From positions 1 to 64,000 of the forward strand of contig NZ_JAOZEV010000001.1 in NCBI RefSeq assembly GCF_025847275.1: a stretch of DNA of 64,000 bases, written 5' to 3'. The position numbers were made by a program, and so were the translations under genes. The DNA is from Flavobacterium frigoritolerans (GTDB lineage: Bacteria; Bacteroidota; Bacteroidia; Flavobacteriales; Flavobacteriaceae). The notes below the pieces were generated by a model. That model ran no database searches, had not been told where the DNA came from, and saw nothing but the letters and a program-made list of their open reading frames with translations. Of the stretch, positions 16,993 through 24,420 are shown in pieces. Positions within the stretch are counted from its first letter, which is position 1; each line of letters starts with the position of its first letter.

Positions 16993-19425
16993 TTATTTCT
17001 TTTCCCAAATAAACTCATCATCTTTTATATCCAAAACAATAGTTTCGTTCTCAAGAATAGCTTCTGATATAATTAATTTTGAGATAGTTTTTTTCAAATA
17101 CGTTCTTACTGTTCCAGCAATAGGTCTGGCTCCATATTTTTTAGAGAATCCTTTGTTTGTTAAATACTCTAAAGCACCATCGGATATATCAAATGAAATA
17201 TTCTTAATGCTTATTAATTGCTCTTGTAAGCGACTTAGATGTAATTTAAAAATTGCTTTAGCAATTTCAATGTTTATAGGAGCAAAGGGAACAACTTCTG
17301 TCAAACGTCCCAGAAATTCAGGTCTGAAATGAGTGCTCATAATATCAATTAATTGATTAGAGGTAGGCAAATGACCACTTTCTATTTGTTCCTGAATCCA
17401 TTGACTACCTATGTTTGATGTAAAAATGATAATGGCATTAGAGAAATCACCCTCTCGTCCTAATTTATCATGTACCTTACCTTCATCCATAATCTGTAAA
17501 AAAACATCATAAACAGAAGCATGTGCCTTTTCAATTTCATCAAAAAGTACAACTGAATACGGTTTCTGTCTAATTTTATTGACTAACATACCTCCTTCTT
17601 CATAACCTACATATCCTGGAGGAGCACCATATAATAAAGCAGCTGAATGTTCTTCTTTAAATTCCGACATATCAAATCGGATCATAGCATTTTCATCATC
17701 AAACAGTAATTCAGCCAATGTTTTTGTTAATTCTGTTTTACCAGTTCCTGTTGGTCCTAAAAAGAAAAATGATCCAATAGGTTGCTTAGGATTACTCAAA
17801 CCACTTCGCGATTCTATAATAGCTTCCGAAAGTGTTTTTATAGCATGTGATTGTCCTTTTACCCTTTCTTGTAATTTATCTTCGATCGTCAAAAGCTTTT
17901 CTTTTTCTCCTGCGCTTATTTTTCCCAAAGGAATTCCAGTTGCATTAGAAACAACTGCTAAAATCTCAGATTTTGTAACAATAGCTATCTTTTCTTTTGC
18001 GATAGCCTCAATATTGATTGATAACTTCTCAATATCTCCATAAGTAACCACTTCGTTTTTGACACTTTTTGAATTCTCTACAACTTCAATTTTGCTTGTT
18101 ACAATACAGCTTATTCGATTGTATATTTCCTTTTTTAGCAAACTGATTTTTGATTCATCATCAGGATCACATTCTTTTATTTGCTCTTTTATTCTTATAA
18201 TTTCAACTAATGAATTTGCATTTGAAACAATTACCGAAGAAGCTGTCCTGTCTAATAAATCAATAGCTCCATAGGGTAATTTTTTTTCTTTATAAAATCG
18301 TTTTGATAAATGAATTGCTTCTTTTAAAACTTCATTTTCAATCTCTATTTTATAATGTTTTTCTAGTTTATCTTTATAAATATCTAGGCATTCGAGTAAT
18401 AAAGAATAGTCTAATTCTTCTATGAAAATATTTTCAAATTTTCCGTTGATAGTAGTTCCTTCAATTGATTTTCTATAAGAATCAGAATCAATTGTGGCAA
18501 TAATATTAATGCTTCCTTCGGTTAATTGTGTATTTATAATATTAATTACAGCATTTGATTTTGAGCTCGAGGAATTTAATAATACCTGTATATCATCAAT
18601 AAAAAGTATGCTTTTTCCGTTTTTAGCTAATTTTTCAAAAATTTCAATTAACTTTTTCGAGATTTCATTTTCACTTCCACAATTTGCTACTAATTTGGAT
18701 GAGTTTAAAGATAATACTAGGGTTTCTTCAAAAAAATTAGGGTCTGTTTCATGCAAATGATAAATAAGGTTTTTTATGATACTTGTCTTACCAATACCAG
18801 ACTCACCAATCAACAAAATACCTTGATTTTCATATCGTTCTATATTCTCAAGGATCAATCTTACTTCTTTATTTCTACCAATAATGCTACTGCCTTCTTC
18901 AATTATATTTTTTTTATATAATGTATCGCAATAGTTGATATCGATCGTTTCCTGCTCTTCACCATCATCTGCCAGAGTAAAACTTTTTTGAGTATTTCGC
19001 AATCCAAAATGTTTCAAAAGTTCTTTATCACTTAAATTTAATCCATCAATTTGCTTGTCACTATAAACCAATCCTGGTTTAATAATGGCAATAAAAACAC
19101 AAAATGCATCGATATAATCAGCTCCCAACCTGATTTTATTGAAATTTGATTCTGAAAAAACATGCTCAATTTCAACATCAGCTATAATGCTATTACCGTT
19201 ATTTTGAACAGAAGTATATACTTCTTTTCTCACATCAAACCATTCTTTTATATACTCTATGTCTTTTGACAGCGTTCTTAATACTTCTACCAATCCAGTT
19301 GGCTCAAATAATAATGCGTAAGCCAAATGAGCAACTCCATAAGTACTATGCCCATCTTGGATAGCTAATGATTTAGCAGATTTAATTGCAGATAATAAGC
19401 TTGGACTGTAATCTAATTCGTTCAT
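16993..19425 (-). CDS. tssH: T6SS sheath-disassembly AAA+ ATPase TssH (ClpV)
   Basis: 810 aa, a Clp/Hsp100 ATPase that strips contracted TssBC sheath. Residues 1-145 form the N domain that in ClpV binds TssC. The first AAA module has Walker A GESGIGKT at 207-214 and Walker B ILFIDD at 273-278. A middle domain of modest size follows (about 395-450). The second module has Walker A GPTGTGKT at 557-564, a pore loop GYVGYEE at 604-610 and Walker B VVLFDE soon after. The C-terminal small domain contains GFSKKYGARPI. It is 4 bp after tssF and 3 bp before tssG. Context excludes ClpB as the better name. Confidence 0.93.
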   Translation of the reverse strand: MNELDYSPSLLSAIKSAKSLAIQDGHSTYGVAHLAYALLFEPTGLVEVLRTLSKDIEYIKEWFDVRKEVYTSVQNNGNSIIADVEIEHVFSESNFNKIRLGADYIDAFCVFIAIIKPGLVYSDKQIDGLNLSDKELLKHFGLRNTQKSFTLADDGEEQETIDINYCDTLYKKNIIEEGSSIIGRNKEVRLILENIERYENQGILLIGESGIGKTSIIKNLIYHLHETDPNFFEETLVLSLNSSKLVANCGSENEISKKLIEIFEKLAKNGKSILFIDDIQVLLNSSSSKSNAVINIINTQLTEGSINIIATIDSDSYRKSIEGTTINGKFENIFIEELDYSLLLECLDIYKDKLEKHYKIEIENEVLKEAIHLSKRFYKEKKLPYGAIDLLDRTASSVIVSNANSLVEIIRIKEQIKECDPDDESKISLLKKEIYNRISCIVTSKIEVVENSKSVKNEVVTYGDIEKLSINIEAIAKEKIAIVTKSEILAVVSNATGIPLGKISAGEKEKLLTIEDKLQERVKGQSHAIKTLSEAIIESRSGLSNPKQPIGSFFFLGPTGTGKTELTKTLAELLFDDENAMIRFDMSEFKEEHSAALLYGAPPGYVGYEEGGMLVNKIRQKPYSVVLFDEIEKAHASVYDVFLQIMDEGKVHDKLGREGDFSNAIIIFTSNIGSQWIQEQIESGHLPTSNQLIDIMSTHFRPEFLGRLTEVVPFAPINIEIAKAIFKLHLSRLQEQLISIKNISFDISDGALEYLTNKGFSKKYGARPIAGTVRTYLKKTISKLIISEAILENETIVLDIKDDEFIWEKK

Positions 19426-19429
19426 AAGT

Positions 19430-21190
19430 TTAGTTAATTGTTATTTGAAATGGAATATTCATAACTGATTGTTTTTCTAGAGTTTCTTTTAAGAACAATC
19501 CAATTTTTTGTTTGCTTTCTACCTGTGCAGCATATTTATCTTGCAAAATAACTTCTACATCAATAGTTCTAAATACACCTTTTTTTCTTTCCTCACTAAT
19601 ACCTACTCCATCGGTTATTAATACCTCTTTTGTAATATTTCTTAAATGATAGTGTACAGCTGACTTTATGTCTTGTTTGGTAACCAATCGTTCTTTCGAC
19701 AAGAAACCATATCGAAGATTAATTAATTTTTCGACTTTATTGTTTCTATAAATACCTCCAAATGAAGTAGCTTCAAAAACAGTAGCATCTTGTGCCAGTT
19801 CTGATAAAACGGTTTGTTTTAAAATGGTGCCTTTTTTTAAGTTATTAGCTATTTGCCCATTTGAAGTCCAATATGAACAATAAATAATTTTAGATTTATC
19901 TATTTCATGAATTAAAGCATACACTTCTTCTTCATCATTTACCTGATTATAACTGCTACTGATTTTATTTTCGATTATGTTAATCTCCTCATTAATTTTT
20001 GTCATCGTAGCATCAATATAATCTGCATTGATATTCGAAAAAGCACTGATATCTTCTCTTAATGCTCGTACTAATTTTTTAAGGAAAAATTTAGCATTTC
20101 GGGAATCGTAATTTTCTAATCCGCCGTAAAAAAGAGTAAATGTGTTTGTGGTAAGAATATGAGGTTGTTTTATACCATTGATGAATTCAATGTTTTTTTC
20201 ATTAAAAACTTTCATAACATCAAGAAAATGAGTGTTTGATTCAGCTTTCATCGGAAAAAGACGCCCCTCTATTTGAGCATTATGAACTCTATGATTTAAT
20301 TTTCTGTTAACAACTGGGAAAGTGTTGATTTTTATTTGAATTTTATCCAATTCTTCTTTAGAAAAAATTTCAGGAAATACAAATTCTAACCAAATCAACT
20401 CTGAATTTTTTTTGCTCGATTTTAATACTTCTTTATCAATTGCAAATTTGTCCAGAATAGATTCATACACTAAGTTTTCTGAATCTAATTTTAATTTGTA
20501 AATGAAATTCTGATAGAATGATTTTATCGTTTCAGTATAATGCTTATTATCTTGAACTTCCTCAAAATTTTCATTTTCGATTTCGAGAATATTCCCTTTA
20601 GAATCTTTTACTGTTACATATTTTAAAAATGCATCTAATGATGAATTTTCTGTTATAAATGTGAATTTCAAAGAGTTCAATTTTTCCAGATTCTCTTTAG
20701 CAACATCTAATCCAACCCATATACTATGATCTGCAACCTTATGTTTTGAAGGCAAATGCACTACATTTTTTAATGAATCGATCAAAAATGAATTATACAT
20801 TTGAAAACTAATTTCACCTTCAACAATATTTTCATTGGTAAAAGGGGTAAAATGGATATCATAACCAGTACTAGTAGCCATACTTGATTTTACCACAAAT
20901 TCAGTATCTGCATTTAGTATAACAATACCTTTAGTAGCGATTGTACTTGCCAAAGTATGAGCTGGCATAGGCAGATTCCATTGACTCGGTACAATTTCTT
21001 GAGCAATACGCTCGATAATTTTATTATCAGATTCTACTCCTTCTTGATACAGGTAATACATCTCATATACAAAAACCTCTAACATCATTGTCACCAAAGG
21101 ATCCGCCATATGGATATCTTCAATCCCCCAGATTTCTAAACATTTTTTCTGTATTCTATTTTTAATTTCAATAAACTTGACGTCTTTCAT
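19430..21190 (-). CDS. tssF: T6SS baseplate protein TssF
   Basis: 586 aa. The N-terminus MLEVFVYEMYYLYQEGVE (about 31-48) followed by IAQEIVPSQWNLPMPAHTL (about 66-84) matches the TssF pattern (fa.l.a.v...ld...p.lt..Ll...yP....P.pS). It is the largest baseplate wedge subunit and binds TssG and TssE. The gene starts 8 bp after tssE and stops 4 bp before clpV, so the three are tightly co-transcribed. Confidence 0.88.
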   Translation of the reverse strand: MKDVKFIEIKNRIQKKCLEIWGIEDIHMADPLVTMMLEVFVYEMYYLYQEGVESDNKIIERIAQEIVPSQWNLPMPAHTLASTIATKGIVILNADTEFVVKSSMATSTGYDIHFTPFTNENIVEGEISFQMYNSFLIDSLKNVVHLPSKHKVADHSIWVGLDVAKENLEKLNSLKFTFITENSSLDAFLKYVTVKDSKGNILEIENENFEEVQDNKHYTETIKSFYQNFIYKLKLDSENLVYESILDKFAIDKEVLKSSKKNSELIWLEFVFPEIFSKEELDKIQIKINTFPVVNRKLNHRVHNAQIEGRLFPMKAESNTHFLDVMKVFNEKNIEFINGIKQPHILTTNTFTLFYGGLENYDSRNAKFFLKKLVRALREDISAFSNINADYIDATMTKINEEINIIENKISSSYNQVNDEEEVYALIHEIDKSKIIYCSYWTSNGQIANNLKKGTILKQTVLSELAQDATVFEATSFGGIYRNNKVEKLINLRYGFLSKERLVTKQDIKSAVHYHLRNITKEVLITDGVGISEERKKGVFRTIDVEVILQDKYAAQVESKQKIGLFLKETLEKQSVMNIPFQITIN

Positions 21191-21198
21191 ATTTAATA

Positions 21199-21618
21199 TT
21201 ATTGAGAAATTGGGCTTATATTCAATTTTGTATGAAAATTAAATGGGATTAAACTTTCTATGATGGAACCTTTAACAACTATAATTGCTTTTCTTCTTAT
21301 GCTTGAACTTAACTCCTTGTCATCAATTTCATCTAAAGAAATAGTAACTTCTCCTAGAATTAATCTTTTTTCAAATTCAGTTATAGATTCATATAATGAT
21401 TTTCTGACCAAATCTTCCCAGTCTCTTTTCTTGATATGTTGATTAAATTCTAAATCCCAAATAATAGTTCCGTAGCTTGGTGTCTCTGGAATTTCTCCAA
21501 AAGACGTTGTAATTATCATCATAATATTGTAAGCTATCGATTCTTCAATCTTACAAAAATTCTCTTGTGAACCATGTAGTAAAGACTTGAAATTTATGGG
21601 ATATTTAAGATATTTCAT
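21199..21618 (-). CDS. tssE: T6SS baseplate protein TssE (gp25-like)
   Basis: 139 aa from the ATG at 21618 (MKYLKYPINFKSLLHG). The longer open frame begins at a TTG and would add a hydrophobic stretch foreign to the family. The gp25 core is visible: a short helix ESIAYNIMMIITTSFGEIPETPSYGTIIWDL with the Gly-rich turn, then VRKSLYESITEFEKRLILGEVTIS. It is a lysozyme-fold baseplate piece without lysozyme activity that initiates sheath assembly. It is the first gene of the long left operon. Confidence 0.9.
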   Translation of the reverse strand: MKYLKYPINFKSLLHGSQENFCKIEESIAYNIMMIITTSFGEIPETPSYGTIIWDLEFNQHIKKRDWEDLVRKSLYESITEFEKRLILGEVTISLDEIDDKELSSSIRRKAIIVVKGSIIESLIPFNFHTKLNISPISQ

Positions 21619-21774
21619 ATTAAAAAAGATTACATTTACGCTGATAAAAATTAAGCTTGCAAAATATGCTTTGCAGACAAAATACAAAAATGAAAATAAA
21701 ATACTTACAAATCACTATATTTTACAAGTTTTTTTTTATTAATTTTACAAAATTAACTAAAAAACTTATAAATT
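21619..21774. promoter_or_regulatory. Divergent promoter region between tssE and tssB
   Basis: 156 bp, very A/T-rich, between the two divergent T6SS units, so both promoters should lie here. A minus-strand TAATTTTG (21748-21755) fits the Bacteroidota -7 consensus TAnnTTTG and would give a leader of about 120 nt for tssE, but no TTG/TTTG box sits at the proper distance. For tssB only a near-match (TATATTTT at about 21715) is seen. No clear palindromic operator was found. Confidence 0.4.
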
Positions 21775-22230
21775 ATGAGCATGTTCAATTATGGCATTGG
21801 TGGTAATGAAGTAAAAATTGATGCAAACGAATCAATTTTAGAAATTCCTTCAAATAGAACGCTATTGATTCAAAAACTTACAAATGAGCAACCAGTAGGA
21901 CCCGAAGCAGTATATGATTTACAAACGGTAGAAGCTGTCTTCGAAAACTTCAAACCGAACGTAGATTTCGATTTTACTACTGAAGATGGCTCCGATTTGA
22001 GTGAATCTATGACATTTAAAAACCTAGGTGATTTCGGCGCAAAATCAATTAAAGAGAATAGCCCTTTTTTGAATAAATTAAATACAGAAAAGGAGCAAGC
22101 TTATAAAATTGTAAGACAACTCTCTAGTAATAGAGGTTTAATTAAGGCTATTCAAGATCCTGCAGTTAAAGATGCTATCATAGAATTGCTTGAAAATGCG
22201 AAGAAAGAAATCAATAACAACAAACAATAA
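21775..22230 (+). CDS. tssB: T6SS sheath small subunit TssB (VipA)
   Basis: 151 aa. With TssC it builds the contractile sheath. The N-terminal part (FNYGIGGNEVKIDANES) differs from proteobacterial TssB and matches the Bacteroidota form; the central FENFKPNVDFDFTTEDG and the C-terminal helices fit. Two Met codons two residues apart make the start ambiguous by six bases. It is 2 bp upstream of tssC and the first gene of the right-hand unit. Confidence 0.88.
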   Translation: MSMFNYGIGGNEVKIDANESILEIPSNRTLLIQKLTNEQPVGPEAVYDLQTVEAVFENFKPNVDFDFTTEDGSDLSESMTFKNLGDFGAKSIKENSPFLNKLNTEKEQAYKIVRQLSSNRGLIKAIQDPAVKDAIIELLENAKKEINNNKQ

Positions 22231-22232
22231 AT

Positions 22233-23600
22233 ATGGCTACTCAAACTAAAGAACAAAAAAGTCAAGGTTCATCAAACGAACAATTGCTACAAGAATCTCC
22301 TAGTAGCAAAATAAACTTATTAAACGAATACGGAGGTTTTGCCTTTTTAGAAAACGTAATTGACGGATTATCAAACTTAAACCCTACCAGAAAAGCTAGA
22401 AAAAATATTTTTCTTAACGATGCTCAATGGGAAAATGAGAGAACAAATCTTACCAATAAAATCGAATTATGGTTGGATTTATTAAAAGACAATAATTCTG
22501 TTGAATCTATGATTGAAGTTGCTAATGCAAAGGCTACTTCTGCGGACTCAACGCTAAATAAGAACCTAAAATATGCTTTAAATGTTTCTAGAGAATTAGA
22601 AACTTCATACAGAAGTGTCGCTTTATTTTATAAAAACACCGAAAGTGATAAAATTAAGAATGTAACAATCTTAAATGCAGACATGTCTCAATTGAAAGAT
22701 TTAGATAATACTTTATTTTTTGATTATGTTTCTAATGAATTGAAGCAAAATTTTGATAGATTAGATTTAAGAAAAAACTATTCTATCCTTTCAGTACCTG
22801 GTTATTTAGGCTCTAACGCAGTTTTAGACAAATGGTCTAAGATAGCACATGAAAACAAATCGGTTTTATTAACTGACTTTCAAGATCTTGAAACACCAGA
22901 TGATGTTATCGATATTTTCTTCAATGCTAACCATACAGGAGGAGATGTACATAAGTCAAATACTATCATGACTTGTAACTATTTATTAGGAAGAAGCAAA
23001 TATGATGAAGTAGGCGAAGAAGAAAATCTATATGTTCCGCCATCAACTTCATTGGCTGGAAAAATATACAAAACTCTAATGTCTCAAGTTGTTGCAGGTA
23101 AAAAATTTGGAGGTCTGAATGAAGTAGAAAGTGTTCGTTTTGATTTGAAAAAAAGCGAAATTTCAGAACTTGAAAAAATGGGTCTAGTACCAATGGTTAA
23201 CGAGTATAGCAAAATTATGGCTTTCTCTGCTAAAACATTATTTAACGGAGATAACCTAGGTTTACAAACATATTCAGTAGTTAGAGTATTTGATCACATT
23301 ACAAAAGTACTTTTTGATTTCCTAAACAGAAGAGCTTTCGAAAACTGGACTACTAGAACTGAAGCTGATTTAAGAAGTCAAATTATCAAATTTTTAGATG
23401 GAATTAAAGGTCCTACTAACCTTATTGAGAAGTTTACTGTAATGAAAATTGAACAAGATAAAACTCAAAAGGATAGAATTTTATTAGACATTCATATTAC
23501 TCCTTATTTCCCAGCTAAAAGTTTCGTAATTCAATTAGACGGACATAAAGGTGATGGTCCAGAAGAAGCTGTTTGGCATAGTGATTACAAACAAGTTTAA
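22233..23600 (+). CDS. tssC: T6SS sheath large subunit TssC (VipB)
   Basis: 455 aa. Key sheath elements are present: a helical N-terminal handle for TssB, the core VSNELKQNFDRLDLRKNYSIL (about 166-186), CNYLLGRSKYDEVG near 247-260, and the C-terminal domain with DFLNRRAFENWTTRTEADL (about 362-380). The C-terminal region corresponds to the part recognised by ClpV and by the baseplate in other systems. It is followed by a strong terminator, so tssBC forms a two-gene unit. Confidence 0.93.
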   Translation: MATQTKEQKSQGSSNEQLLQESPSSKINLLNEYGGFAFLENVIDGLSNLNPTRKARKNIFLNDAQWENERTNLTNKIELWLDLLKDNNSVESMIEVANAKATSADSTLNKNLKYALNVSRELETSYRSVALFYKNTESDKIKNVTILNADMSQLKDLDNTLFFDYVSNELKQNFDRLDLRKNYSILSVPGYLGSNAVLDKWSKIAHENKSVLLTDFQDLETPDDVIDIFFNANHTGGDVHKSNTIMTCNYLLGRSKYDEVGEEENLYVPPSTSLAGKIYKTLMSQVVAGKKFGGLNEVESVRFDLKKSEISELEKMGLVPMVNEYSKIMAFSAKTLFNGDNLGLQTYSVVRVFDHITKVLFDFLNRRAFENWTTRTEADLRSQIIKFLDGIKGPTNLIEKFTVMKIEQDKTQKDRILLDIHITPYFPAKSFVIQLDGHKGDGPEEAVWHSDYKQV

Positions 23601-23620
23601 TATAATCCTTACTTAATTTC

Positions 23621-23654
23621 TACCCCAAAAATTCATGTTTTTGGGGTATTTTTT
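23621..23654 (+). terminator. Terminator after tssBC
   Basis: A perfect 11-bp stem (TACCCCAAAAA and TTTTTGGGGTA) with a 6-nt loop, then six T residues. It begins 20 bp after the tssC stop. It separates the sheath genes from the candidate effector gene downstream. Confidence 0.9.
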
Positions 23655-23693
23655 AAGGCTTTCCTTATTAGCTTTAAAATTAAAAAACAAGTA

Positions 23694-23714
23694 TTTGTTT
23701 AACAATTAAACAAA
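23694..23714. promoter_or_regulatory. Small palindrome upstream of the Cys/His candidate effector
   Basis: TTTGTTTAA-CAA-TTAAACAAA, a perfect 9-bp inverted repeat in the only leader of the gene at 23768. It could be a regulator site or may be chance in A/T-rich sequence. No clear -7 box is paired with it. Confidence 0.25.
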
Positions 23715-23767
23715 GAACATATTTTTTACATTTCACAGCATATCATTTTATAATTAAAACTTTATTT

Positions 23768-24250
23768 ATGGCATTTATAACAGCGGAAGGAGCTAAAAAA
23801 GCTCAATTATCTGCATCTGATAAACTAGGTGTTGCTAATGCACTTCTTTCAGGCTTAGAGAATATTTCAAAATATAATAATGGTGTATGCCACGATGTAG
23901 TAGCTTATACATTGTATATGCTAGGTGCTGAAATAAGTCCTAATGATTTAACAACGTTTTATGGGCAAAATTGGTTAAGCAAATTCAATTACCTTGGAGG
24001 ACAAAAATGGAATGGAAACTCTTTTCTACCTAAAGGAAAAGCTGTAGGTTTCTATAGACTTGTTGATAAAACTTGGTTTCACTCAGCTATAACCACTGGA
24101 AACGGAACAGAAATCAGATCAGTCAATGGACATTCATTAGGAACAGCATGGTTCGCTCCTGCTGATTTATGCTTTTTAGGTAAAAGTGATTCTGACGGAA
24201 CGTTTAAATATGATGGAACAAAAATAGAAGTTTATATATCTCCTCTATAA
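23768..24250 (+). CDS. Unknown small Cys/His protein, possible T6SS amidase/peptidase effector
   Basis: 160 aa, no signal peptide or membrane helix, the size of known Tae-type amidase effectors. GVCHDVVAYTLYMLG (39-53) places Cys41 at the start of a helix, and WFHSAITTGNGTEIRSVNG (103-121) supplies His105 with a polar residue after it. This Cys-helix then His-strand order is that of papain/NlpC-P60 enzymes. I do not recognise the family. It lies after the tssBC terminator, so it probably has its own promoter. No obvious immunity gene adjoins it, since the next gene is parC on the other strand. A non-secreted cysteine hydrolase is the alternative. Confidence 0.6.
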   Translation: MAFITAEGAKKAQLSASDKLGVANALLSGLENISKYNNGVCHDVVAYTLYMLGAEISPNDLTTFYGQNWLSKFNYLGGQKWNGNSFLPKGKAVGFYRLVDKTWFHSAITTGNGTEIRSVNGHSLGTAWFAPADLCFLGKSDSDGTFKYDGTKIEVYISPL

Positions 24251-24312
24251 TAGATTTTTGTAAGGTTTTAAGTTAACTGGATAAAATAAAAAATGATAAA
24301 CAAAATTATTAT

Positions 24313-24359
24313 AACAAAAAAAGACTACTTCTAACTAGTAGAAACAGTCTCTTTTTGTT
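24313..24359. terminator. Convergent terminator between candidate effector and parC
   Basis: A 14-bp stem with a single mismatch (24313-24326 against 24346-24359, AACAAAAAAAGACT and AGTCTCTTTTTGTT) flanking a short loop. T-rich on both strands, it can serve the plus-strand gene ending at 24250 and parC ending at 24421. Confidence 0.65.
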
Positions 24360-24420
24360 GTTTTATTCAGATTCCTAAGGACAGATTTTTCTTTTTTAGA
24401 TAGCTTATTTTTACTTAATA

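Noticed and set aside
21619..21687. Longer tssE reading
   Set aside because: Starts at TTG and adds a hydrophobic segment absent from TssE; the ATG at 21618 gives the family length.
1..24250. Genes for TssJ, TssL and TssM
   Set aside because: None found; absence is normal for the Bacteroidota subtype iii, so it is not a sign of a broken system.
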